64,000 nt of DNA from Dethiobacter sp. (GTDB lineage Bacteria > Bacillota > Dethiobacteria > Dethiobacterales > Dethiobacteraceae), in the NCBI GenBank assembly GCA_020725465.1, contig DYEY01000035.1, positions 1-64,000 on the forward strand, read 5' to 3'. The stretch's first letter is position 1. Each line of letters opens with the position of its first letter. Below the pieces are notes generated by a model. That model ran no database searches and had not been told where the DNA came from. It saw only the letters and a program-made list of their open reading frames with translations. Both the position numbers and the translations under genes were made by a program. Positions 50,396 to 60,057 of the stretch are shown here, piece by piece.

Positions 50396-51811
50396 GTGGA
50401 ATTTTTTGCGGTGTTTCCCCAAAATTTCTTTTCGTTGTTTGCTTCGCCCAACCGGGAGGTTTATGCCGAGGCACTGCTTTTGCTGCACCGGCATTACCGT
50501 CAGGAGACGCGGCTGAAAAAGGCGGAACTGGTGTCAAGGCTGGTAGCGGGGCTGGAGACCAGGATGCTGGAGATGGAGGCGGAGGAGGGGGACTTATACG
50601 GGCTGGGTGAAGAGGTTAACCTGTCGGGCCGAGCGCATTTTCTGCTCAGGAAGTTTTTGGAGACCGGCTGGCTGGAAGTGGAACCGGATCTGTCTTCTTT
50701 TGAAGAATGTTATATTGTGCCCGGTTATGCCAGCAAGGTCCTGAACCTGTTTTACGATATCCTGCAGGGCAGGACTGTGGAGTATAACGGTTATGTCCAC
50801 TCTACCTATTCCAGCCTGAAGACGGCGGACCAGGAGCGGGACGAGCAACTGTATTATGCCCTGCGGCACGCGCATCAGGCTACACAGCAACTGTGGGCCA
50901 GCCTCAGGGAGCTTCTGGATAATATTCGCCAGTACCACCAGCGGCTGCAGCAACAGGTGGAGGTGAGGGGGCTTCTGGTGGAGCATTTTGATAAATTCCG
51001 GGTGCTGATCTCGGACAAAGTGTACCACCCGCTGAAAACCTTTGACAGTGTGCCCCGCTTTAAACAGCGTATTGTGGGTATTTTAAAGAAATGGCTGCGG
51101 GACAGCGAGGTGCTGCTGGAAATCGCCCGTACTTCGGTAAAAAGAGGTGAGTGCAGGGAACTGGGAGCAGCGCGGGAACAGGTGGTAAGCAGGATTGTGG
51201 AAATTCTTGATATTTACGATAAGTTGGATGAACTGCTGGCACAGATTGACCGGAAAAACTCCGCTTATACCAGGGCTTCGGTGGAGCGGATGCAGTATTA
51301 CCTCAATACCGACCGGGATATCCGGGGAAAGCTGGTGGAAGTGCTGAAGTCGTTGCCTTCCCTGCGCAGGGGTGAGACGGCTCTGGTCCGGGCGATTTCG
51401 GAGGGTCTGCCCCTGTTTGAACCGGGGTACCTGGACGAATATTCCCTTTACAGTCCTCCCAGGAAGCGGGAGCACCTGCCGGAACAAGGGGAGCGGACCA
51501 CGGTTTCTGCCAGGGAAATTGAGGCGGAAATGGCAGAGTTTAAGGAAAGGTTAAAAAAGGCCTATTCTCACCGGAAAATTGTGGAGTTCATGCTGTCCCT
51601 GCTGAGCGGAAGGGACAGCCTGACCACCGGCGAGCTTACAATGGAGGACAACGAAGACTTTGTCAGGTTGCTTTTGGCGGTGGTGAAAAGCGGTGAAGAA
51701 GAACTTCCGTACCGCGTGGAGTTTAAAGACGGATACCTGTATGTAAACGGTTACCGCCTGCCGGAAATGGTCATTGCCGCGGAAACGGGGGTTGCCCATG
51801 TGGTGGGATGA
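50396..51811 (+). CDS. jetA: Wadjet anti-plasmid protein JetA (kleisin-like)
   Basis: A 471-residue protein of the DUF5716 JetA family. The start VEFFAVFPQNFFSLFASPNREVYAE is the family hallmark, with a helical body (DQERDEQLYYALRHAHQATQQLWASLREL) and a C-terminal wing (YRVEFKDGYLYVNGYRLPEMV). GTG at 50396 (AAAGGG seven bases upstream) gives the family's start; 21 further codons upstream are open but unsupported. JetA bridges the SMC-like JetC heads in the complex that recognises and cleaves circular plasmid DNA. It overlaps jetB by 14 bases. Confidence 0.88.
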   Translation: MEFFAVFPQNFFSLFASPNREVYAEALLLLHRHYRQETRLKKAELVSRLVAGLETRMLEMEAEEGDLYGLGEEVNLSGRAHFLLRKFLETGWLEVEPDLSSFEECYIVPGYASKVLNLFYDILQGRTVEYNGYVHSTYSSLKTADQERDEQLYYALRHAHQATQQLWASLRELLDNIRQYHQRLQQQVEVRGLLVEHFDKFRVLISDKVYHPLKTFDSVPRFKQRIVGILKKWLRDSEVLLEIARTSVKRGECRELGAAREQVVSRIVEILDIYDKLDELLAQIDRKNSAYTRASVERMQYYLNTDRDIRGKLVEVLKSLPSLRRGETALVRAISEGLPLFEPGYLDEYSLYSPPRKREHLPEQGERTTVSAREIEAEMAEFKERLKKAYSHRKIVEFMLSLLSGRDSLTTGELTMEDNEDFVRLLLAVVKSGEEELPYRVEFKDGYLYVNGYRLPEMVIAAETGVAHVVG

Positions 51812-52436
51812 CTGGGAACAGCTGGGTGATAAGGAGCGGGAACAGTTTGCCCGGGTGGCCAATCTGCTATGGCAGAAGACTTTCCTTTTGCGTGACGAAA
51901 CAGATCCCCAGGGCAGGAATATGTTAATCAACAGGGACTACCGTTTCCTGGAACGCCATTATCGCCTGTTTGCCGATTACTTCAGGGTGAGCGGCTGGGA
52001 AATCCAGCTGGACAGTCATTTGGGGGTGGCGGCGCTTTACAACCGTCTTGGTTACAACCATCGCCGGCTGGACAAGCTGGTCACTTATTTTCTCTACGTG
52101 CTGCGGCTGATTTACGAAGAGCAGCAGGAGAAGCTCTCCCTGCGTAAAGAGGTGACCACCACCGTGGGTGAGGTGGTGGAAAAGATGTTCCACCTGGGCC
52201 TTATGGACCGGAAACCTCCTGAAAAACAGTTGCGGGAAGGCCTGGGTGCCTTACGGAACTTTAACATTATCGCCAGGGTGGGCGGTCCCTGGGGAAGCCC
52301 GGAGACGCGGCTTATTATTTACCCGTCAATAGTGATGCTGGTAACCAACGAAAAAATTACTGAGCTTTACGGTCTGCTGAAACAGGAACCGGAGGAGGAA
52401 GACGATGAAGCTGTTGGAGAAGATGCTCCTGATTAA
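51798..52436 (+). CDS. jetB: Wadjet protein JetB (DUF4194, KITE-like)
   Basis: A 212-residue DUF4194 protein: MWWDDWEQLGDKEREQFARVANLLWQKTFLL, then YRFLERHYRLFADYFRVSGWEI and VAALYNRLGYNHRRLDKLVTYFLYVLRLIYEE, ending in an acidic tail. This is the winged-helix KITE subunit that binds JetA. ATG at 51798 starts inside jetA (overlap 14 bases) and its end overlaps jetC by 32 bases. Longer upstream frames are rejected as they read the jetA gene out of phase. Confidence 0.88.
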   Translation: MWWDDWEQLGDKEREQFARVANLLWQKTFLLRDETDPQGRNMLINRDYRFLERHYRLFADYFRVSGWEIQLDSHLGVAALYNRLGYNHRRLDKLVTYFLYVLRLIYEEQQEKLSLRKEVTTTVGEVVEKMFHLGLMDRKPPEKQLREGLGALRNFNIIARVGGPWGSPETRLIIYPSIVMLVTNEKITELYGLLKQEPEEEDDEAVGEDAPD

Positions 52437-55400
52437 GTGGCATTATTTTGAGCAGGAACTCCTGGAGTTTCGGGGAGTCAATTTCCTCACCGGCAAAAAC
52501 GCCGCAGGCAAATCCACCATTATTGACGCCCTGCAGCTGGTGATACTGGGCGATACCACCGGCTACTTTTTTAATAAGGCTGCCAACGACCGTTCCAACC
52601 GCAGCCTGAAAGGGTATCTGCGGGGAGAAGTGGCGGAAGACGGTGAGGCCGGGACGGTTTACCTGCGTAATAACGATTTCAGCAGCTATATCGTGCTGGA
52701 GTTTTATGATACCGTGGAGAAAAGGCGGTTTTGCCTGGGCGTTGTTTTTGATTCCTACCGGGACGGCGACCACAAGCACCAGTTTTTTTACCTGAAAGAC
52801 CGGCTGCCGGAAAACCGCTTCTGCCCGGACGGCTCAACCATGAATATCAGGATGCTGAAGGCTTGGCTGTTAAATCATTACCCCCGGCAGTTCCAGTTTT
52901 TTGACAGCAACCGCGATTACCGCGAAGTGATGGCCGGGGTGCTTGGCCACTTAAATGAGCGCTTCTTCCGGCTGTTCCGTAAGGCGGTGCCTTTTTCGCC
53001 CATTATCGATATCAAACAGTTTATCACCGAGTTTGTCTGCGATGTGGAAAACGAGGTGGACATCACCCACATGCAGGAAAATATCCGTCAGTACAAGCAG
53101 CTGGAAGAAGAGCTGTCGCTGGTGGAGAAGAAGGTGTCTGCGCTGGAAAGCATTGCCGCAATGTACCAGGCCTATCGCGAAGAGTCGGAGCGCCTGCAGG
53201 TGCAGCAATATTTGCTGGAGCGGGCGGCGCTGGAAAAACGGGCCTGGGATTTGGAAACTTTGCGCGGCGAGATAAAAACACTGGGGGAAAATATCACCGG
53301 CCTGCAGGGAAAGATCAGCCGGGAAGAAGGCACCCTTAAAGTGCTTGAAGAGCAGTACCGCGCTCTTCTGGAGGAACGGGCACAGTCAGACATCTATAAA
53401 AAACAGCAGGATTTAAGCAAAGAAAAGGAAGCTCTGCTGCGGGAACTGGAAGAAATCAAAAACAGCGAAGAGCGCCTTAACGGCATGCTTCGTGCCCATC
53501 TCCGCTGCTGGCGCGAAGTAGCCGCTTTTGCGGCAGGTAACCTGCCGGAGGTGCCGGTGGATGAAGACCTGACCCTGGGGCTTACGGTACTGGACGAGGG
53601 GCTCAACGATTGCCGGTTACTGGAGCATGACCGGTTGCAGGCGGTTAAAACGTCGCTGGAAAATTATGCAGCCAGACTGAACCGGCTTTTTTACGAGCTG
53701 GAGCAGGAAAAAAAGCGCCTTGGGCAGAGGGCTGATGTTCTGGGGGCGGAACTGACAGGACTGCGCCGGGGGATTAAGCCTTATCCTGAAAAGGTGCTGG
53801 AACTGAAAGAGACTATAGCCCAGGACCTTACCGGCAGGCACAGCCGGGAAATCACTCCCCGCATTTTTGCCGACTTACTGGAGATAAAGGACCCGCGCTG
53901 GCAAAATGCGGTGGAAGCCTATCTCCACACGCAGAAATTCCACCTTCTGGTGGAACCGGAGTATTTCCTGGATGCTTTGCGGGTTTATGAAGCCGAAAAG
54001 AACAGCCGTATGTTTTATGACCTGGGGCTGGTGGATACAGAAAAAGTGATGGCAAGCAGACCTGTGGTAATGCCGGGCAGCCTGGCTGAAGAGGTGGAAA
54101 CTGATGACCCATTGGCCAGGGCGTATGCCGACTACCTGCTGGGGCGGGTAATAAAATGCGGGACTGTGGAAGAGTTGCGGCTCCACCGTACCGCCATCAC
54201 GCCGGGGTGTATGCTTTATCATAATTATGTGGCCAGGCAGCTTAACCCGTCCCGCTTCGCCGAACCCTATATCGGCCGCCGGGCAATCGCCCGCCAGATA
54301 GAGTCCAAAGAAAGTGAGCTCAGGGAGTGCCGGGAGCGGTTACAGCGGCTTGAGCCGCGGCTGGATGCTTTGGGCAGGGCGGCCGGGACACCGCTGTTGA
54401 CCAATAACGATATTACCAGCATATTGGACCTGAAAATCAAAATAGGGCGCAAAAGCGAGCGGGAGCGGATACTGGCCCGGGTAACCGCTGAACTGGGCGC
54501 CCTTGACCTCTCGTATGTTGTGCGGCTGGATAAACAGCTGGAGCTGTGCGGGGCAGCCATAGACCGGAGCAGAACCCTCCTGCAAAAAGACCGGGCCGAG
54601 CTGGTCGCCGCGGAGATTAACCTGCAGAACCGGGAGGCGGCTCTGCCGGCTCTGTCAGCGGAAAAAGAGGCACTGGCCGGGTCCCTGGTGGCACGGTACC
54701 CGGAAAAGTGGCGCAGTGAAAGCGGGGAACCCCGGTTTCTCCAGGAACTGAAAGCACGCCGCACCCCGGACAATATTATTAACAGTTTTACAACGGCGGC
54801 CAAGGGAACGGAAACGAAGAAAAGGGACCGCTGGGAAGAGCTCCTGGAGCTGCGCACCGCCTATAACCGTGATTTTAAAGGCTCTTTTGCGGTGGGGGGG
54901 AAGATAACCACGCCTACGATGCCGAGCTGAAACGGCTCAAAGAAAGCACGCTGCTGGACTACCGCCGGAAAATACAGGAGGCCAGGGAGCGGGCGCAGGT
55001 ACAGTTTAAAGAAGACTTTATCAGTAAACTGCGAGCCAACATGGACCGGGTCCATGAACAGATCCGGGACCTGAACCGGGCAATCAGGGACAATTTTTTC
55101 GGCCGCGAACGTTACCGGTTCACGGTTATTCCGCACCCGCAATACCGGCGTTTTTACGATATGATTACCGATGACCTGCTGGTGGAAGGGTATAACCTCT
55201 TTTCCAACGTTTTTCTGGAACGGCACGGTGACACAGTGGACGAACTGTTTCGCCAGATTGTGGATACCGGCGATGGGCTGCTCAGTGCCGACCGCAGGCA
55301 GCAGCTGGCCGAAAACCTGCAGCGCTTTACCGACTATCGCACTTTCCTGGAATTTGACATGGTCAGCATTGACGAAGAAGGCCGCGAATCCCGCCTGTCC

Positions 55401-55739
55401 CGGATGATAACCAAAAAATCGGGCGGGGAGACACAAACGCCGTTTTATGTGGCGGTATTGTCCTCTTTTCTGCAGGTTTACCGTGTAAGGCAGGAGGAAG
55501 CCAATACGCTCAGGCTTATTGTCTTTGACGAAGCTTACAACAAGATGGATCACCAGCGTATCCGGGAAAGCATTAAAATGATCAGGGAGATGGGACTGCA
55601 GGTCATCCTCGCGGCGCCCACGGAAAAAATCGCTGATATCGCACCGCTGGTAGACCGCAACCTTTTGGTTTACCGTTTGAGGAACACAACCCTGGTGAAA
55701 GCCTTCGACCCAAAAGAGTTGCTGGAAATGGGGGTTTAG
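52405..55739 (+). pseudogene. jetC: Wadjet SMC-like ATPase JetC, frameshifted at a G7 run
   Basis: The first 841 codons (52405-54930) give VNFLTGKNAAGKSTIIDALQL (Walker A, about residue 30) and long coiled coils split by a hinge. The frame ends in an unrelated ITTPTMPS. In the next frame the sequence continues without a gap: DNHAYDAELKRLKESTLLDY, then ITKKSGGETQTPFYVAVL (ABC signature) and LRLIVFDEAYNKMD (Walker B), to TAG at 55739. The switch falls at GGGGGGG (54894-54900); one more or two fewer G restores the frame. As read, the protein lacks its signature motif and would be inactive. The mutation may be a sequencing error, a phase-variable tract or true loss. JetC is the motor of DNA loop extrusion in Wadjet. 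Confidence 0.85.
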
Positions 55740-57005
55740 ATGGAATACAGGACGATGGTACTGAGCGCTTTGCTGGACAAATACGAGAAAAGCGCTCATT
55801 TCTTCGGCACTGCCATGAAAAACAGGCGCATTGTCTTTAAGATCAGCAGGGAAACCATGCCTGACTATTTTTCCGGCGAGCAGCCGCTGCTTAAAACCGC
55901 CTTCCACCAGTCGGCGGAAGAGCTGCAGGCCGCCGGACTGGTAAAACTGGTGTGGTTGCGGGGAGAGAAAGGCAACCTGCTGAAGGAGATTGTACTGAAC
56001 CTGGAGGAACTTTCCCGGGCTTACAGCCTGGCCGGTCGCACCCCCCGCCTGGAACAACTGCAGGGTTTGCGCACATTGATTGTCCAGGCTGCGGAAAAGA
56101 TAAAAACTGAATGGATAAGAGAGTTTTTATCACACTGTGCAAGACAGATAGCAGAGCAACGGGTGGTACCCCCCCTTCTGCCGCCGGAAACGAGCGACAC
56201 TGAGTTGCTGCTTAAGGCTTTTTCCGGCCTGGACCACAAGGGAGACAAAGAAGTGCCGGAGCGGGTATTCAGCCTGCGTTACCTGGGGGGAAGCAAGCTT
56301 CTGACCGGCCGGGTGCGGGGCTCGCTGGTGGCCGCCGCCAGGAAATATTTGTTTGACGATGCGGAAACGGCCGCTGAGGATGTGCTGGCTGAGCTGGGCA
56401 TCGTCAGGACCTCGGACGAAATGCTGCTGGCGGGACCAATTACGCTAAAGCTAAAAGGACTGACCGCGGACCTCTCAGCACTGGTTTTCGGCGCCGTGGC
56501 GGATACGCAAAAGCTAAAAGAAACCGAAGTTGTGGGACTGGCCACCGATCAGATCATATTGGTGGAAAACAAGACCAACTTCCACGAACTGGCCAGAAGG
56601 GGCCATGCAGAGCGAGTGCTTTTGCTGTATCTGGGTGGTTTCCCCGGCCCGGGCAAGCGGCTGTTCCTGCAGGTACTGCATGATTTCTGTGTCCGCAACC
56701 GCCCCGGCGCAAAATTTTTCCACTGGGGCGACATCGACATGGGAGGGCTCAGAATTCACCTGCTCTTGAAAGAAAAAGCCGTACCCGGGCTGATTCCGCT
56801 CTTTATGGACAGCGAAACCCTGCTGAAATACCGGGAGGCGGGGGAAAGCCTCACCCCCTCCTACCGGTCGGGGCTGGAAAAGATGAAAAAAGACCCGGCT
56901 TACGCCGGGTTCAGGGACCTTATTGAACTGATGCTTGCCTTAAACATCCGGCTGGAGCAGGAGGCGCTGCTGGCCGGCGAGGACCTGCAGCTTTTTTCTG
57001 GCTGA
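55740..57005 (+). CDS. jetD: Wadjet nuclease JetD (Toprim, DUF3322/DUF2220)
   Basis: A 421-residue protein. The N-terminal DUF3322 arm domain (SALLDKYEKSAHFFGTAMKNRRIVFKIS) and central region lead to a C-terminal DUF2220 Toprim domain: ATDQIILVENKTNFHE (catalytic Glu) and KFFHWGDIDMGGLRI (D-x-D). JetD is the nuclease that cuts plasmid DNA once JetABC has recognised its closed shape. The ATG at 55740 directly follows the jetC stop. Catalytic residues are intact. The TPP riboswitch lies only 64 bases after the stop. Confidence 0.88.
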   Translation: MEYRTMVLSALLDKYEKSAHFFGTAMKNRRIVFKISRETMPDYFSGEQPLLKTAFHQSAEELQAAGLVKLVWLRGEKGNLLKEIVLNLEELSRAYSLAGRTPRLEQLQGLRTLIVQAAEKIKTEWIREFLSHCARQIAEQRVVPPLLPPETSDTELLLKAFSGLDHKGDKEVPERVFSLRYLGGSKLLTGRVRGSLVAAARKYLFDDAETAAEDVLAELGIVRTSDEMLLAGPITLKLKGLTADLSALVFGAVADTQKLKETEVVGLATDQIILVENKTNFHELARRGHAERVLLLYLGGFPGPGKRLFLQVLHDFCVRNRPGAKFFHWGDIDMGGLRIHLLLKEKAVPGLIPLFMDSETLLKYREAGESLTPSYRSGLEKMKKDPAYAGFRDLIELMLALNIRLEQEALLAGEDLQLFSG

Positions 57006-57068
57006 AGAAGTTTTCAGGTAAGCAGGAATTACCGGCGGGACGGCGAAATACTGATGAAATTGCATATT

Positions 57069-57178
57069 GACCGGGGGAGCTCCTGTGAGGGGCTGAGAAA
57101 GCAGGTGAACCTGCTGACCCTTTGAACCTGTTCTGTGCCGCGCCAGCGGTACCACTGGGTAATGCCAGCGAAGGGAGG
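57069..57178 (+). promoter_or_regulatory. TPP riboswitch
   Basis: The core reads GGGGCTGAGA (57099-57108), then GACCCTTTGAACCTG (57116-57130) and GGTAATGCCAGCGAAGGGA (57158-57176), the two conserved strands of the thiamin pyrophosphate aptamer. It lies 64 bases after jetD and is followed by a terminator and thiC, so TPP binding should stop transcription of the thiamin operon. Confidence 0.95.
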
Positions 57179-57194
57179 GTGAAACAGTTGTTTG

Positions 57195-57221
57195 CCGTAC
57201 CCTTGCCAGGTACGGTTTTTT
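57195..57221 (+). terminator. Terminator of the TPP riboswitch
   Basis: CCGTACC (57195-57201) pairs with GGTACGG (57209-57215) and is followed by TTTTTT. It is the expression platform and ends 26 bases before the thiC start. Confidence 0.88.
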
Positions 57222-57246
57222 AATATACAAACAGGGAGTGACGGCG

Positions 57247-58551
57247 TTGACACAACTGGAGCAGGCCAAAAAAGGAGTAATCACACCGGAGATGGCGGAA
57301 GCGGCGGCCCGCGAGGGACTGGAAGGGGAAGATATCAGGGCAGGCATTGCCGCCGGAGAGATAGTGCTGCCCTGCAACATTAATCACCGGATTTCCCGGC
57401 CGTTTGCCGTGGGGCGGGGCCTGACAACCAAAGTAAATGCCAACATCGGCACTTCCGAAGCTTACCCGGAGGTGGGAAGGGAACTGGCGAAGCTGCAGGC
57501 CGCCGTGGACAGCGGCGCCCATTCCGTGATGGACCTCAGCACCGGGGGAGATATCGACGGCTGCCGGAGAGAAATAATCCGGGCCAGCCCGGTGATGGTG
57601 GGCACTGTGCCACTCTACCAGGCACTGGTCGAATCGTCCCGCCGCGGCCGGGGCATGGTGGAAGTGACGGAGGAGGAAATTTTTGCCGCTGTGGAAAAAC
57701 ACTGCCGGGACGGGGCTGATTTCATCACCGTACACTGCGGTGTAACCAGAAGCGTCATTGCGGAACTGAAGTTACAGGGCAGGGTTATGGACATTGTTTC
57801 CCGGGGCGGCTCTTTTATGATGGCCTGGGTGCTCCATAACGAAAAAGAGAATCCCCTGTACCGGCATTTTGACAGCCTGCTGGAGCTGGTCCGCCAGTAT
57901 GATGTGACATTAAGCCTGGGGGACGGGCTGCGGCCCGGCTGTATCGAAGATGCCACGGACGGCCCACAGATCCACGAACTGGTGGTACTGGGGGGACTGG
58001 TGCAGAGGGCCCGGCAGGCGGGTGTCCAGGTCATGGTGGAGGGACCGGGACATGTTCCCCTGGACCAGGTCGGGACCAACGTGCAGCTGGCCAAGAGGCT
58101 TTGTCACGGTGCGCCTTTTTATGTGCTGGGCCCTATTGTGACTGACGTTGCACCGGGATATGACCATATTACCTCGGCCATTGGCGGCGCCCTGGCCGCC
58201 TGGTACGGCGCGGACTTTCTCTGTTATGTCACTGCGGCCGAACATCTGGGGCTGCCTGATGCCGGGGATGTAAAAGAGGGGGTTATCGCTGCCAGGATTG
58301 CGGCGCACGCGGCGGATATCGCCAAGGGGGTAAAGGGAGCAAGGACCTGGGACCTGGAGATGTCCAGGGCCAGGAAAGCGCTGGACTGGGAAAAGCAGGT
58401 ACAGCTGGCCATCGACCCGGAGAAGGCAGCCGGCTTAAGAAAACAAAAAAATGAAGGCAGCCAGGAGTGCTGCACCATGTGCGGCCCATACTGCGCCTAT
58501 AAAATTGTCAATGAACACCTGGGCATCACAATTAAGGGCGGTTGCGTCTGA
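57247..58551 (+). CDS. thiC: Phosphomethylpyrimidine synthase ThiC
   Basis: A 434-residue radical-SAM ThiC. It turns AIR into HMP phosphate, the pyrimidine moiety of thiamin. Features: GRGLTTKVNANIGTSEAY, AVDSGAHSVMDLSTGGDID, ITVHCGVTR, SRGGSFMMAWVLHNEKENPLY, LSLGDGLRPGCIEDATDG, MVEGPGHVPLDQV and DHITSAIGGALAAWYGADFLCYVT. The C-terminal cysteine motif reads CTMCGPYC, i.e. C-x2-C-x3-C as seen here. TTG at 57247 has GGGAG eight bases upstream; a GTG at 57238 is too near that site. The gene is controlled by the TPP riboswitch. Confidence 0.93.
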   Translation: MTQLEQAKKGVITPEMAEAAAREGLEGEDIRAGIAAGEIVLPCNINHRISRPFAVGRGLTTKVNANIGTSEAYPEVGRELAKLQAAVDSGAHSVMDLSTGGDIDGCRREIIRASPVMVGTVPLYQALVESSRRGRGMVEVTEEEIFAAVEKHCRDGADFITVHCGVTRSVIAELKLQGRVMDIVSRGGSFMMAWVLHNEKENPLYRHFDSLLELVRQYDVTLSLGDGLRPGCIEDATDGPQIHELVVLGGLVQRARQAGVQVMVEGPGHVPLDQVGTNVQLAKRLCHGAPFYVLGPIVTDVAPGYDHITSAIGGALAAWYGADFLCYVTAAEHLGLPDAGDVKEGVIAARIAAHAADIAKGVKGARTWDLEMSRARKALDWEKQVQLAIDPEKAAGLRKQKNEGSQECCTMCGPYCAYKIVNEHLGITIKGGCV

Positions 58552-58593
58552 AACCGTTCAACCTCCCGGACTTTAAGAAAGGAAGTGGCTTAA

Positions 58594-59394
58594 ATGGCTG
58601 ATTTTAACCAAAAAATTGGGGAAGCTCTGGTCAGGTTGAGGGAGAAGAGGCCTCTTGTCCACCATATTACCAATTTTGTGGTGATGAATGACTGCGCCAA
58701 CATCACCCTGCATATCGGCGGTTCGCCGGTGATGGCCCATGCCCCGGAAGAGGTGGAGGAAATGGTGGGCCTGGCCGACAGCCTGGTTTTAAATATCGGC
58801 ACCCTGACCAAAGAGCTGGTCGAAGCCATGGTGCTGGCAGGGCGGCGGGCCAACGAAAAAGGCATACCGGTTTTACTTGACCCGGTGGGGGCAGGGGCCA
58901 CTGCCATGCGTACCGGGGCAGCCAAAAGGCTTTTGTCCGAAATCGGGGTCAGCATCATCAAGGGCAATGCCGGGGAGGTTTCGGTGCTGGCCGGCGTGGA
59001 GGCGGTGGTGCGCGGTGTGGATTCCGCCGGCACGGCCGGAGACCTGCCGGAGGTGGCCAAAAAACTGGCGAAGGATTGTGGTTGCACTGTGGTCATCACT
59101 GGAGCGACGGACTGGGTTTCAGACGGGCGGCGGACCCACAGCGTGCATAACGGCCACAGTATGATGGGGACCATCACCGGGACGGGCTGCATGGCCGGCT
59201 CCATGGTGGGAGCTTTTGCCGGCACCGTGGATGACCCGCTGCTGGCGGCCCTGGCGGGGCTGGCCTGCTTTGGGGTAGCCGGTGAAATGGCGGCGGCGAA
59301 GGAGTCCCTGCCGGCCTCTTTTAAACAGGCCCTGCTGGACGGGGTTTATGCCTTAACAGCTGAACAGGCAGCCGGGCTGGCCAGGATCGGTTAA
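58594..59394 (+). CDS. thiM: Hydroxyethylthiazole kinase ThiM
   Basis: A 266-residue kinase of the ribokinase-like ThiM family, phosphorylating hydroxyethylthiazole for salvage. It has RPLVHHITNFVVMNDCAN, LLDPVGAGATAMRT, IIKGNAGEVSVLAG and the ATP site TGTGCMAGSMVGAF with the catalytic region. Position is 42 bases after thiC with a GGAAGTGG site. Together with thiC and thiE it supplies both halves of thiamin by synthesis of the pyrimidine and salvage of the thiazole. Confidence 0.93.
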   Translation: MADFNQKIGEALVRLREKRPLVHHITNFVVMNDCANITLHIGGSPVMAHAPEEVEEMVGLADSLVLNIGTLTKELVEAMVLAGRRANEKGIPVLLDPVGAGATAMRTGAAKRLLSEIGVSIIKGNAGEVSVLAGVEAVVRGVDSAGTAGDLPEVAKKLAKDCGCTVVITGATDWVSDGRRTHSVHNGHSMMGTITGTGCMAGSMVGAFAGTVDDPLLAALAGLACFGVAGEMAAAKESLPASFKQALLDGVYALTAEQAAGLARIG

Positions 59395-59416
59395 ATACCG
59401 CGGTGGAGGGATGGCT

Positions 59417-60055
59417 ATGAACCTGGACGTGTACGTTGTCACCGACCGGTCGCTGGCTGCCGGCAGGCCGCTGCTCTGGGTGGTGGAGGAAAGCCTGGCG
59501 GGCGGCGCCGGTGTAATTCAGCTAAGGGAGAAGGATATATCCACCAGGGAGTTTGTGGAGCTGGCCCTACGGCTTAAGGAAATTACCAGCCGCTACGGAG
59601 CCCGGCTGATTATCAACGACCGGGTGGATGTGGCACTGGCTGTGGGGGCTGACGGCGTGCACCTGGGGCAGGAAGACATGCCGCTGCAAACCGCCAGGAA
59701 GATCCTGGGTCCTGTTCTGATCGGCGTGTCGGTGGCCACGGTGGCGGAAGCAGCGGCCGCCGCCGCAGGGGGCGCCGATTACCTGGGAGTTAGCGCCGTA
59801 TTCAGCACACCGACCAAAAAGGTGGCAACGACTGTTGGTCTGGAGGGACTAAGGGCCATCAGAAAGGCGGTGAACCTGCCGCTGGTGGCCATCGGCGGCA
59901 TTAACCGGGATAATGCCGCCGAGGTTGTCAGGGCGGGAGCTGACGGCCTGGCTGTGGTTTCGGCGGTTATGGCGGCGGCCAGCCCGCGGTTGGCGGTGGC
60001 GGAGCTGCTGGAGCAGGTAAAGACAGCCAGGGCAAAGAGGCGGGGGGAGGGTTGA
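59417..60055 (+). CDS. thiE: Thiamin phosphate synthase ThiE
   Basis: A 212-residue TIM-barrel enzyme that joins HMP-PP and thiazole phosphate to thiamin phosphate. VVTDRSLAAGR, GVIQLREKDISTREF (pyrophosphate-binding), RLIINDRVDVALAVGADGVHLGQEDMP, DYLGVSAVFSTPTKK and AIGGINRDNAAEVVRAGADGLAVVSAV are characteristic. The ATG at 59417 (GGAGG eight bases upstream) is preferred to 59411. The stop overlaps the region of the thiL start. Confidence 0.93.
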   Translation: MNLDVYVVTDRSLAAGRPLLWVVEESLAGGAGVIQLREKDISTREFVELALRLKEITSRYGARLIINDRVDVALAVGADGVHLGQEDMPLQTARKILGPVLIGVSVATVAEAAAAAAGGADYLGVSAVFSTPTKKVATTVGLEGLRAIRKAVNLPLVAIGGINRDNAAEVVRAGADGLAVVSAVMAAASPRLAVAELLEQVKTARAKRRGEG

Positions 60056-60057
60056 CG

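Noticed and set aside
57006-57068. Possible extra gene between jetD and the TPP riboswitch
   Set aside because: Only about 60 bases without a start; it is the riboswitch leader.
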